From: an uncultured Campylobacter sp.
GTDB taxonomy: Bacteria > Campylobacterota > Campylobacteria > Campylobacterales > Campylobacteraceae
Assembly: GCA_900539255.1 (NCBI GenBank)
Contig: UQBJ01000024.1
Coordinates: 1-30,893 of the forward strand
Length of the DNA stretch: 30,893 nucleotides
Direction of reading: 5' to 3'
Under the pieces are notes generated by a model that saw nothing but the letters and a program-made list of their open reading frames with translations, had not been told where the DNA came from and did no database searches. This document shows, one piece after another, positions 23,582-30,893 of this stretch. Every line of letters begins with the position of its first letter. The stretch's first letter is position 1. The translations under genes and the position numbers were made by a program.

Positions 23582-23940
23582 TGTCGTTTTGAGCATTTTG
23601 TAAGAGGCAAAAAATCCAAAGAATTTAAGATACGCTTTGAATTTATGGATACTTCGCCAAAGGCTCAGTATGACAAGGGTTCTGTCATTTTGAGCCTTTT
23701 GTAAAAAGGCGAAAAATCCACCACTGCTGTCATTTTGAGTGGAGTGCGTTAGCACAAAGCGACCCAACGGGTTGCAAGGCATAGCCGTAGCAAAAAATTC
23801 ATATTGTCATATTGAGCGTTAGCGAAATATCCACACAAATTTCCGCATTGTCATTCTGAGCTTTCGTAGAAAGCGAAGAATCCATAAATTCCGTTTTTTG
23901 TATGGATACTTCTCTTTCTACGAAAGCTCAGTATGACAAG
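23582..23940. repeat. Cluster of REP-like palindromic repeats (right cluster)
   Basis: The family seen at 17561-17914 recurs: TGTCATTTTGAGC ... GCGAAAAATCCA units, inverse GGATACTTC ... CTCAGTATGACAAG units (23647-23676, 23903-23940), and a second copy of the 69-base unit at 23729-23797. Units with imperfect inner stems (CTTTCGTAGAAAG at 23861-23873) suggest foldable hairpins. The last unit runs into the coding end of the heptad-repeat gene on the minus strand. No gene is visible between 23525 and 23927. Confidence 0.8.
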
Positions 23941-24283
23941 GCAAGTCCTATCAACGCTAAATCCACCACAGCGATGATGACACAAAAGACAACGAGCCAA
24001 AACCTTATCCGCACGAATTTCTTGTAAAGTTTTTCGCCCATCATAAGCTTTTCGTAGCCTTTTGTGAGCTTTTCTTTACCCTCTTCGAGCTGCTTTTCGC
24101 CCTCACTCAAACGCCTTTCTCCATCTTGTAGTCGCCGATAGCCTTCTTCAAGCCTACTGCCAAAAAACAAGCGGATATACCATTTATCGTTTTCGTTATA
24201 CTTCTTCCAGCCATCTTTGAGCTGCTTTTTACCTGCTTCGTATTGCTTTAAACCCTCATCGTATCTTTTTTGTCCTGCCTCAT
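23928..24283 (-). pseudogene. Frameshifted (or phase-off) heptad-repeat coiled-coil membrane protein
   Basis: On the minus strand an ATG at 24283, with AAAAAGG upstream, starts a frame that stops after 11 codons. A second frame, open from 24295, encodes at least fifteen seven-residue repeats of the pattern x-(Y/L)-(E/D)-(E/D)-G-x-(K/E), for example RYDEGLK and QLEEGKE. It ends in a hydrophobic helix of about 22 residues (FWLVVFCVIIAVVDLALIGLAL). Adding one A to the A6 run at 24266-24271 joins the two frames exactly. The gene lies 20 bases after the third dynamin-like gene and may belong to that operon. Its last codons and TGA lie inside a REP-like unit, so the natural C-terminus may have been altered. 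The family is not recognised. Confidence 0.6.
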
Positions 24284-24303
24284 ATTTGCCTTTTTAGCTT
24301 TAT

Positions 24304-26160
24304 TTACATATTTTTGGTGTCGTTTTGCAAAAACAAAAGTTCATTGTAACACTCCACAGCCCTTTGAGTGCTATCACGCCACGCTTCAAAGATTTTTCTT
24401 ATAGCCTCATCGCTGTGAATGCCCTTACAAGCGTAGCGAAATATAGCAAAAACTATCTTGCCCTTGCTTTTTTCGCTCAGTTTAGACATTATCTCATCGG
24501 GTATATCCTTATTTCTTATATGCTCAAAAGCTGATTCTGCGGTAAATGGCTTTGTTTTATCCTCGTTTAGCTCCGCAAAAAACCACTCGACTAATTGTTT
24601 GAGCATTTTAGCTTCTTGCTCGTCCTCGCTTGGACTTTGTGTTTGAATTTCACTTTTAGCTTGTATGGCTGGTTTTTGAGTAGGCACGCTTTTAATACTT
24701 TGTGGGGTATTTTGTGGAGTCTTTTGTGGTGGCAAATGCCTACCAAACAGCGCATCAATAGCACTTTTCATTTCTTGCCTTATTTCTTCAAGCTTTTGAA
24801 GAGATGATTTTGCCTTATCATCATCATCAAAATATAATTTGATTTGATTAAGCTTTTCAAAATTCGCCTCATTATCAAGGTTCATTTCTATCAAATCAAT
24901 GCCAAAAGAATGCAGTTTGTTTTGGATTTGTTTGCGTTTTTCGCTTTTTTTCAAAATCGCTTTTTTATACTCATCAAAGACTTCATCAAGCTGATTGACA
25001 AGTTCTTTTTGTAGGTTTTGTTCTGCTTTAAAAGTGCGTAAAAATTCTTTTAAAGACATTGTTTCAAAAAGATATTCTCTTTTCTTTTCCGCACTATACG
25101 CACTAATGCCCTCAAAGTCGATAAAATTATCTTCAAGTGCTTGTTTGATTTTATTGATGATTTCTTTAAGCTCGCTTTCAGTTTTTAAATCAGCCCTATT
25201 TAACACTATAAAAAGCTTTTTCTTTTTACGGCTTAAAGCAAGCTCTTTGTCGTCTAAAAAATCCAAATCACTTTGCGAAATAGTCCCTGCATCGGCATTT
25301 ATAAGCCAAAGTAAAGCACCCGCATCGTCTAAAAATTCTTTGGCATTTTTATCATCATCGCTTGTAGATTGCGAACTTTTTGACGCGTTAATGCCGGGCG
25401 TATCGATGAAACAAAGATGCCCAAATTCATCATCAAGTGTGATTTGAAACACCATAAAAGGCATAAGTTTTTTAAGTTTAAAACCGAATTTTTCTATGAA
25501 TTCGTGTTTAAGCTTGGCGTGAATTTCTTTGTCTAAGGCACTTAAATTCACTTCTACGCCCTCATTTGATACCCCCAAAAGTTTGCATTGTTTTTCACTT
25601 ATCACAAAGGTTGAAATGGCAGTGCTTGGTTCTATACTTTTGGGCAATGATATGCTTTTGTCTTTAAATAAAGAGCTGATAAAAGCGCTCTTACCCACGC
25701 TGAAAGACCCAGCCACTGCGATGATTTCTTTGTTATAAATTTGCGGGCAGGTGCTTACTACAACAAGCTCTTTTTCTATGTTTTGCAGTTTTAAAACCAT
25801 TTCAGCCTCGTTTGCAAGGCTGTCATCTTGGTTTGCAAAGTCCATAAAGTCCTCATTAAGCAGCTTGCGAAAGCGAGCCAAATCCGCATTTGGCTCTTTA
25901 TCGCTTAAAAGTTTGGCGATGAGTTTGCGCTGAAAATTCAAGCTGTTATTTTCAGCACTCAAAGCCTCATTTCTTTGCAAACTCGCACTTTCTTGCAAAA
26001 CTAAATTCTGGCTTTGTAAATTTTGGTTTTGGTTTTGCAAAGTTTCATTTTTTTCTTGTAGGATTGAATTTTTGGATTTCAATCTTTCATTTTTAGCGAT
26101 ATGCTTTTTTATACGCCGCTTAAATTCTACCTTGCTGACCTTACTTTTACAAAAGCGCAT
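24304..26160 (-). CDS. Dynamin-like GTPase C (third gene of the operon)
   Basis: A 618-residue large GTPase. Residues 1-80 are basic and then strongly coiled-coil (repeated L-Q-x-x-N). The GTPase domain has P-loop GSFSVGKS (151-158), a switch-I region with EPSTAIS, switch II DTPG (253-256) and NRAD (321-324). Helical assembly segments follow, then a linker with repeated PQ and KP residues near 500 and a C-terminal helical region. Bacterial dynamin-like proteins polymerise on or tether membranes. Length and position fit the second partner of the C. jejuni pair Cj0411/Cj0412, as I recall them. ATG at 26160 follows GGAG by eight bases and overlaps the previous gene by 14 bases; upstream ATGs at 26196 and 26193 lack a good site. 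Confidence 0.85.
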   Translation of the reverse strand: MRFCKSKVSKVEFKRRIKKHIAKNERLKSKNSILQEKNETLQNQNQNLQSQNLVLQESASLQRNEALSAENNSLNFQRKLIAKLLSDKEPNADLARFRKLLNEDFMDFANQDDSLANEAEMVLKLQNIEKELVVVSTCPQIYNKEIIAVAGSFSVGKSAFISSLFKDKSISLPKSIEPSTAISTFVISEKQCKLLGVSNEGVEVNLSALDKEIHAKLKHEFIEKFGFKLKKLMPFMVFQITLDDEFGHLCFIDTPGINASKSSQSTSDDDKNAKEFLDDAGALLWLINADAGTISQSDLDFLDDKELALSRKKKKLFIVLNRADLKTESELKEIINKIKQALEDNFIDFEGISAYSAEKKREYLFETMSLKEFLRTFKAEQNLQKELVNQLDEVFDEYKKAILKKSEKRKQIQNKLHSFGIDLIEMNLDNEANFEKLNQIKLYFDDDDKAKSSLQKLEEIRQEMKSAIDALFGRHLPPQKTPQNTPQSIKSVPTQKPAIQAKSEIQTQSPSEDEQEAKMLKQLVEWFFAELNEDKTKPFTAESAFEHIRNKDIPDEIMSKLSEKSKGKIVFAIFRYACKGIHSDEAIRKIFEAWRDSTQRAVECYNELLFLQNDTKNM

Positions 26161-28345
26161 TTTCCAAACTCCTTTCAAGTGTCTTGTATTCATCAAGCTT
26201 TAAAGCCTTGCTTGCAAGGTCTTTTTGTAGGCTTTGTATCTCATCACTAAGGCTTTGAAACATATCTTTACCAAAGCCAAACGCAAAGACACTAGAAAGC
26301 TCATTTGCTAGCTTATCTATGTCTTCTCTTACTTCTTGTTTAAATATCCTTGTAAAGTTGGAGACTTCATTGATGAAATGAGTTGCTGGATGTTCATACT
26401 TAGCTTCCACCCAAGCATATCCCCCCTCAACATTATCTTCTAAAATGCCACTCATACCACTTATGCTGTAAGGAATTTGTGAGCTGTATTTGATTGATGG
26501 ATAAGTGATTTTGTTAAAAATGTCCCTAAGGCATTTTTTAAACACAAAGCCATCGATAAACTCATCGCTAATCTCCTCTCTTAACGCCTTTAAAAGTGTG
26601 CTTGGCATTTTTTCACGCCACGCTTGTATTGCTCTTGCTGTTTCATCATTAAGCAAATTTTCCAACCTTTCACAAGTTCTTTTAATGGCATTTATCACAG
26701 CATTTGCATTGACTTTTTTGAGATAGTGTTTATCTTTTAAAAAAATGCCTGTTTCTTTGATAAAATCACCTTGCTTGCTTTCGGCTTCATTTTCCAAATT
26801 TTCAAAGAATTCAGTCTGTTTGTCTTTAAGAATGCCTCGTATATCAGAGCAAAACTTAACACAAAGCTCATTCCACTCACTATCAAGCACAGATTCTCCA
26901 CGCTCTTTTACCTCTTGCAAAGCACTAGCCCTTGCTTTTAGCCCGTCAATATCCACTTTTTGCAAGGCGTCAATCCTTTGCCTTACTCTATCTTGCAAAG
27001 CCTCTTTGTAAGCGTTGAGCGCTTTATCGTTGCTTTGTAAAAAGCCACTTATGCGTTCTTGCAAAATCAGCTCCTTATCCTTTTTAAGCTCGGCAAACAC
27101 AGCATTTAAGGCTTCAATGTTGGCAAGTTTGCTTAAATTTTCCCACATTTTCTCGCCTTGAAAATCGTTTGGGTATTCTTCTTTAAGTCTATTAAGGGTA
27201 TGGATTTCCATTTCGTCTAAATTTTCGCCCCTTTTTGCCACGATACCAGCGCAAATACCCGCACACACAATCATTTTTTCTTTTAAGGCTCTTTGCAGCA
27301 CATTGTTTTCAACATCAGCCTTTTGTAGGGCGTTGTTTTTTGAGCGTTCAAGGGTATTTTGTATGCCCTCAAAAACAGCGTTTAAAATTCCGCCATTTTT
27401 ATCTTTTTCACTGCCATAAAGCTCACTATCGCCCTTTGAGGCGATAACAAAAATGCGAGCGACACTGCCAGCGAGCTTGCGGACTAAAATCACATCATTT
27501 TGGTCCATAAATTGCCCAGCTGGAGACAAAACAAGCACGGCATCGCACTCTCTTAAAATCTCATTTGTCCTTGCCGAGCGGCTTGGCACAGGGTCATTTA
27601 GTCCCGGGGTGTCGATGATTTGGACATCTTTTAAAAACTCATTATCAAGGCGCAAGGTGATAGACTTGGTGAAGGGCATAAATTTACCGCTACTTCCCAC
27701 ATAGTCTTTAAGCTTGGCTCGAATTTCACTCAATGAGCCTTGAAAATCCTTGTTTGCCTCACGCTCGCTTGCACTCACTTGACTTTGGCTGATTTGCTGG
27801 TATTGCTGATAGCAAGCATAAATAGACTCTTGGACTCCTTTTAATTCTTGTAAGGCTGATTTTCTAGCCTTTTCTTTAAGCTCCAACTCATCGATTTCTT
27901 TGCCTTTCGATAAAGCTTTGTCTTTTAGCTCGTTTATTTTAGCATCGGTGTTTTTTTCAAGCTCGCTTTCAAATTCCTTTGCTAGCGTTTCAATCCTGCT
28001 TAAATCTTCATCGCTGTAAAAATCCACGCTTAAACTTGGCGTTTTAGCGTATTCAAGCACGGTTAAAGCCGCCGTCATCGGCGTGGCGGCTTTTGGTAAA
28101 ATGCTTTCTCCGTTAAAAATAAGAGCGTTTAAAAACGAACTCTTACCCGCTTTTACACGCCCTAAAATGCCGATTTTAAGCAACCTACCAGCCTTTTCAA
28201 GCTCGGCTTTGTCTTTTTCAAGCTCAGCACTTGTTTTTATGCCGTGTTCTTTTTGCAAGCCAAAGCTGTCCTTAGATAAAAACTCACTTCCTTGCACCAA
28301 ATTTGCGACCTTGTCAAGTCTTTGTAAAAAATTTTCAAAACTCAT
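26147..28345 (-). CDS. Dynamin-like GTPase B (second gene of the operon)
   Basis: At 732 residues this is the largest of the three GTPases. Motifs: P-loop GRVKAGKS (62-69), TPMTAALT as switch I (about 88-95), DTPG (245-248) and SKGD (303-306). Between P-loop and switch II lies a long helical insertion (about 110-215). The C-terminal half is helical, with a patch of mild hydrophobicity near residues 600-640 (ITYPSIKYSSQIPYSISGMS), a candidate membrane-binding paddle. It resembles, from memory, the roughly 730-residue C. jejuni partner that forms a heterotetrameric membrane tether with a shorter protein. A strong GGAGGTG ribosome site lies in the 14-base gap after gene A. Overlap with gene C implies coupled, stoichiometric synthesis. 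Confidence 0.87.
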   Translation of the reverse strand: MSFENFLQRLDKVANLVQGSEFLSKDSFGLQKEHGIKTSAELEKDKAELEKAGRLLKIGILGRVKAGKSSFLNALIFNGESILPKAATPMTAALTVLEYAKTPSLSVDFYSDEDLSRIETLAKEFESELEKNTDAKINELKDKALSKGKEIDELELKEKARKSALQELKGVQESIYACYQQYQQISQSQVSASEREANKDFQGSLSEIRAKLKDYVGSSGKFMPFTKSITLRLDNEFLKDVQIIDTPGLNDPVPSRSARTNEILRECDAVLVLSPAGQFMDQNDVILVRKLAGSVARIFVIASKGDSELYGSEKDKNGGILNAVFEGIQNTLERSKNNALQKADVENNVLQRALKEKMIVCAGICAGIVAKRGENLDEMEIHTLNRLKEEYPNDFQGEKMWENLSKLANIEALNAVFAELKKDKELILQERISGFLQSNDKALNAYKEALQDRVRQRIDALQKVDIDGLKARASALQEVKERGESVLDSEWNELCVKFCSDIRGILKDKQTEFFENLENEAESKQGDFIKETGIFLKDKHYLKKVNANAVINAIKRTCERLENLLNDETARAIQAWREKMPSTLLKALREEISDEFIDGFVFKKCLRDIFNKITYPSIKYSSQIPYSISGMSGILEDNVEGGYAWVEAKYEHPATHFINEVSNFTRIFKQEVREDIDKLANELSSVFAFGFGKDMFQSLSDEIQSLQKDLASKALKLDEYKTLERSLENALL

Positions 28346-28359
28346 TTTACACCTCCATT

Positions 28360-30045
28360 TTATGCGTAAAGATATTTGTTAGCTAGGCTGTCAAGCTCGC
28401 CGCTAACACCGTTTAAAGCTTGAATTTTATCATCAAGCTCACCTAAAATTTGCGCTTTTTGCTCTTGGGCTGCGTTGATTTCAGCTTGCTTTTCTTCGAA
28501 TTTAGCTTTAAAGGAATGAGCTATGAATTTTTGTATGGCTTCGAAATTATTCTTAAAGGCGTTTAAAACCTCATCTTGCAAGCTCTCTTTGATTTTTGAC
28601 ACGACTTCCACACCCAGTGCTTTTTCATCAATCGTTTTCCCTTTGAAAAAGCCGATAATAGTAGGCAAAAATGTTGTAAGCCCAACAATTATAGGCTTTA
28701 ACTGCAAAGGCACGGGTAGTTTTGACAACAGCTTTCCCAAAGACACGATAAGGATTTTAACAACTTTATCGCCATATTCTGTGATTAAATTGTCCTTTGG
28801 CTTTGTGCTAATATCTATAAGAGCATTGTTGATACTTTTGCTTATATCATTAACCCAAGTTGCATCAATGTTTAATGAGTCTAAATTTAAATCACTAATT
28901 TGCCCTTTAAAAGTGTTGATTAAACGCTCTCTTTGGGTTTTCGCCCTTGCGTTAAATTCTTTTAAAAGCACATTTTGCACGATTTCACTGACAACTGAAT
29001 TCATCGCCTCTTCGCCATTTAAAGCCGCATTTGCTATCTCGCTCGCTTTTAAACGCAAACTCTCTGCAACCACATTTATAGTCGCTATGGCAGCATTTTG
29101 TGCGCACTCGTTTGTGTCGGTGTTTAAATTTTCTTGCGTAGAGTTGATTTTTTCCACAGCCCTTTCCAGCTCTTTTACAGCCTCTAATGCCTCGTTTTTG
29201 TTAGCTTTGAGGGCTGAAATTTTAGTTTGTAGGCTTGATTTAGTGTCTTTAAAGTCAAATTTAAGCTCATCTTTATAGAGATTTTCAAAGATTTGCTCAG
29301 AATTAGTGTCTTTAATAACCTTGTCAAGTCCGCCTTTTAAGTCAAGCAAAAACACGCTTTTATCATAATCAAAGCTGTCTTTTAGCTCATCAGCAATACT
29401 CGTTTTTATCTCATCTAATTCGCTTTTTGGCTTTAAATCGCACTTTGTAAGGGCAAAGCTGAACGAACGCCCCAAAGTTTGCAAATTTTCAATGTGTCTT
29501 TTGATACTCATCGCCAAAGTTCCACTTGATGCACTTTCTAAAATCACAAAATACGCTCCACGAGCCAAATACTCCATAATAGCCTTGTTATGCGCCTCCA
29601 CAGGTGCGTCAAAGCCGGGCATATCGACTAAAATCAAAGGCTCTATGCTCTTTAATTTTTCGTTGTTTAAAAACACCTTTGCATACGCAAAATCTTCTGC
29701 CCGCTCTTTTAGCTTAGCAAACTCATCAAGGCTTAATTCCTCGATTTGTCCGTTTTCTTTAATGCCTTGTGCGTAAGCTTGTCCGTCAGTATAGCGCAGC
29801 TCCGTAGCCAGCGCAGTTTCGGGCGTAATCGCCACGCTTAAAATGTCCTCTCCCAAAAAAGCATTTATCGCCGTGCTTTTGCCAGCTGAAAAGCCGCCTA
29901 CAACAGGCACAAGCAGTTCTTGCTCTTTTACGAGCTTGATGAGCGTGTCTTTGCTTTTATCAAGCTCGGCTTTTTTCACAAGCGCATTCACTTGCTCCAA
30001 ATACTCCACAAAATTTCTTTGTGAATTTAACATTGTTTTTGCCAT
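28360..30045 (-). CDS. Dynamin-like GTPase A (first gene of the operon)
   Basis: A 561-residue dynamin-like GTPase with P-loop GGFSAGKS (50-57), switch I TPETALATE (about 74-82), switch II DMPG (141-144) and TKCD (200-203). The region after the GTPase domain is coiled, then has a hydrophobic segment at about 425-465 (ILIVSLGKLLSKLPVPL, then IIVGLTTFLPTIIGFF) long enough to enter a membrane, and a charged helical C-terminus. The length and order (a roughly 560-residue protein followed by two more dynamin-like proteins) recall the LeoA/LeoB/LeoC set of enterotoxigenic E. coli. I do not recall a counterpart of this gene beside Cj0411/Cj0412. AAGGA lies seven bases before ATG 30045. The hydrophobic segment sets it apart from genes B and C. 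Confidence 0.86.
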   Translation of the reverse strand: MAKTMLNSQRNFVEYLEQVNALVKKAELDKSKDTLIKLVKEQELLVPVVGGFSAGKSTAINAFLGEDILSVAITPETALATELRYTDGQAYAQGIKENGQIEELSLDEFAKLKERAEDFAYAKVFLNNEKLKSIEPLILVDMPGFDAPVEAHNKAIMEYLARGAYFVILESASSGTLAMSIKRHIENLQTLGRSFSFALTKCDLKPKSELDEIKTSIADELKDSFDYDKSVFLLDLKGGLDKVIKDTNSEQIFENLYKDELKFDFKDTKSSLQTKISALKANKNEALEAVKELERAVEKINSTQENLNTDTNECAQNAAIATINVVAESLRLKASEIANAALNGEEAMNSVVSEIVQNVLLKEFNARAKTQRERLINTFKGQISDLNLDSLNIDATWVNDISKSINNALIDISTKPKDNLITEYGDKVVKILIVSLGKLLSKLPVPLQLKPIIVGLTTFLPTIIGFFKGKTIDEKALGVEVVSKIKESLQDEVLNAFKNNFEAIQKFIAHSFKAKFEEKQAEINAAQEQKAQILGELDDKIQALNGVSGELDSLANKYLYA

Positions 30046-30116
30046 TTTTTATCCTTTCTTTGCCTTTCGCAAATTTATCTTTGGCGAAATTTAGCTTTTG
30101 CTGAATTTTGCCTTTG

Positions 30117-30192
30117 TGTGCGCTTGCTTGTGCTTTTAGCTCACGCTTTTATGTGCGCTTGCTTGCGTTTTAAGTGCCTAGCTCACGCTTTT
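30117..30192. repeat. Two imperfect direct repeats upstream of the dynamin-like operon
   Basis: TGTGCGCTTGCTTG occurs at 30117-30130 and 30152-30165, and TAGCTCACGCTTTT at 30137-30150 and 30179-30192, in the same order, so a unit of about 35-40 bases is present twice. The second copy has a few extra bases between the two strings. Their position, 70-150 bases upstream of the first dynamin-like gene, would allow a regulatory role, but this is not shown. Confidence 0.6.
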
Positions 30193-30520
30193 GCGCGCTT
30201 TGCTTGCACTTTAACTTCGCTTTCTCACACAAACGCTTGCGTTTTAAATTTGCTCGCCACGCAAACACTTTGTAAATCAGCCAAATTAAACTTACTGCCA
30301 AATTTCCACTAAATTTATGGCGAAATTTAGGGTTTTGGGTTGAATTTAGACCTTGCTTTTTGCTTTAAATTCAAAGAATTTAAACTCACACATCGCAAAG
30401 CCATCAACCAACGCTTGCTCTTGTCTAAACGAAACTTTTACCTTTCTCTCCTTTATAAAAATTTTATCTCAAACGAAAATTCAGCTTTAAAAGGCTGTTT
30501 AAAGCACTTTTATGCGACTG

Positions 30521-30568
30521 CACCTTGCAACCCGTTGGGTCGCCTTTTTGCAAAGACTCAAAATGACA
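30521..30568 (-). repeat. REP-like unit, partial copy of the 69-base type
   Basis: Read on the minus strand it begins TGTCATTTTGAG and ends CGACCCAACGGGTTGCAAGG, matching the start and end of the unit at 23729-23797 with the middle missing or replaced. Non-coding. Confidence 0.65.
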
Positions 30569-30663
30569 AAAAGGGCGCAAAAGCGCACAAATAAAGCGTT
30601 TAAAAATTTCAAAAAAGCGCAATGCCCTAAAAAATGCCTTTTGTAAGCAAAAAGATGAGTTAA

Positions 30664-30810
30664 AACTATGATAAAATGAAAGGCAACTACAAAAAGACGA
30701 GAGAAAACTACTATAAAATGAGAAATACCTACAAAAAGATGAGATGAAATTGCGATGAAATGAGCAAAATCTACAATAAAACGAAATAAAACTACGACAA
30801 AATGAGTAAA
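30664..30810 (+). repeat. Seven 21-bp tandem repeats, decayed heptapeptide-coding sequence
   Basis: Seven consecutive 21-base units follow each other without gaps, with consensus near AACTACGATAAAATGAGAAAA. In the plus-strand frame they encode x-Y-(D/K)-K-(M/T)-(R/S)-x heptapeptides such as NYDKMKG and NYYKMRN, interrupted by TGA and TAA. The period and pattern resemble the heptads of the broken gene at 23928-24283. It has no start or ribosome site and is probably a relic. Confidence 0.7.
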
Positions 30811-30858
30811 AAAGCCCTTTAAATTTAGCCCAAAGGCGTGCCAAAAAGTGCGAGCAAC

Positions 30859-30882
30859 GAGAGAGAGAGAGAGAGAGAGAGA
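30859..30882 (+). repeat. (GA)12 dinucleotide repeat
   Basis: Twelve uninterrupted GA pairs, followed by GGT and then a C-run to the window edge. Dinucleotide tracts of this length are unusual in this genus and could be a hypermutable tract or an assembly-end artefact. Confidence 0.8.
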
Positions 30883-30885
30883 GGT

Positions 30886-30893
30886 CCCCCCCC
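30886..30893 (+). repeat. C-run (at least 8) at the window edge
   Basis: Eight C bases end the window and may continue beyond it. On the minus strand this is a G-tract, the usual form of a Campylobacter contingency tract, and such tracts commonly break assemblies. Confidence 0.6.

Larger units (their letters stand above)
30046..30893. other. Non-coding region upstream of the dynamin-like operon
   Basis: About 850 bases without a convincing gene. It contains paired 14-base repeats (30117-30192), a REP-like unit (30521-30568), a decayed 21-bp tandem repeat (30664-30810), (GA)12 and a C-run at the edge. The operon promoter should lie in 30046-30110 on the minus strand; AAGATAAAT near 30075 is a possible but weak -10. 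The minus-strand frame over 30464-30844 is an artefact of the tandem repeat. Confidence 0.5.

Noticed and set aside
28523..29278. Plus-strand frame of 251 residues inside dynamin-like gene A
   Set aside because: It is an antisense shadow of a gene with clear GTPase motifs on the minus strand; serine/phenylalanine-rich composition is typical of such shadows.
30464..30844. Minus-strand frame of 126 residues rich in S, F and C
   Set aside because: It is the reverse complement of the 21-bp tandem repeat and crosses a REP-like unit; the composition is not protein-like and there is no ribosome site.

Overview
The window looks like a piece of a Campylobacter chromosome (Campylobacterota) with moderate G+C, by eye near 40%. 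Evidence: gene blocks whose order I recall from C. jejuni (bamA/tyrA, accD-rlmH-dksA-like-hypothetical-dusB; ndk-DUF177-rpmF-plsX-fabH; phosphosugar mutase/fliL/acpS; tandem dynamin-like genes), extended -10 promoters with little -35, AAGGA ribosome sites and poly-G contingency tracts. The species cannot be fixed from the sequence alone.

Layout. 1-365: 5'-truncated fragment resembling the N-terminal part of a phage portal protein. 412-5475: surE, a TcdA-like ThiF-family gene and a large type IIG restriction-modification (R-M) gene, overlapping or nearly so. The R-M gene carries an 11-G tract that should make it phase variable. 5478-5948: small unknown ORF. 5949-7643: about 1.7 kb without a convincing gene, holding a decayed second copy of the R-M C-terminus, REP-like repeats, a minus-strand terminator and a curious set of 36-nt repeat-like units. 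7644-10238 (minus): operon of an ATP-grasp glutathionylspermidine-synthase-like gene, a D-2-hydroxyacid dehydrogenase and yajQ. 10584-11420 (minus) tyrA, divergent from bamA (11499-13838). 13926-17484 (plus): tightly packed accD, rlmH, dksA-like, membrane protein, dusB. 17485-17940: REP-like repeats. 17941-20915 (minus): ndk, DUF177, rpmF, plsX, fabH. 21153-23524: phosphomannomutase/phosphoglucomutase divergent from fliL and acpS. 23525-23940: more REP-like repeats. 23928-24283 (minus): frameshifted gene for a heptad-repeat membrane protein. 24304-30045 (minus): three consecutive dynamin-like GTPase genes. 30046-30893: non-coding, with several short repeats, a decayed 21-bp (7-codon) tandem repeat, (GA)12 and a terminal C-run.

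How they work together. Much of the window is housekeeping: envelope biogenesis (bamA, accD, fabH, plsX, acpS), translation (rlmH, rpmF, dusB, the TcdA-like gene), stringent-type regulation (dksA-like) and motility (fliL). Accessory interest lies in three places: the phase-variable type IIG R-M gene, whose specificity half appears to have been replaced, leaving the old 3' end downstream; the three-gene dynamin-like operon with a small coiled-coil membrane protein behind it, flanked on both sides by 7-residue-repeat coding sequence; and the REP-like repeats, which lie at three of the junctions between blocks that I recall as separate in C. jejuni.
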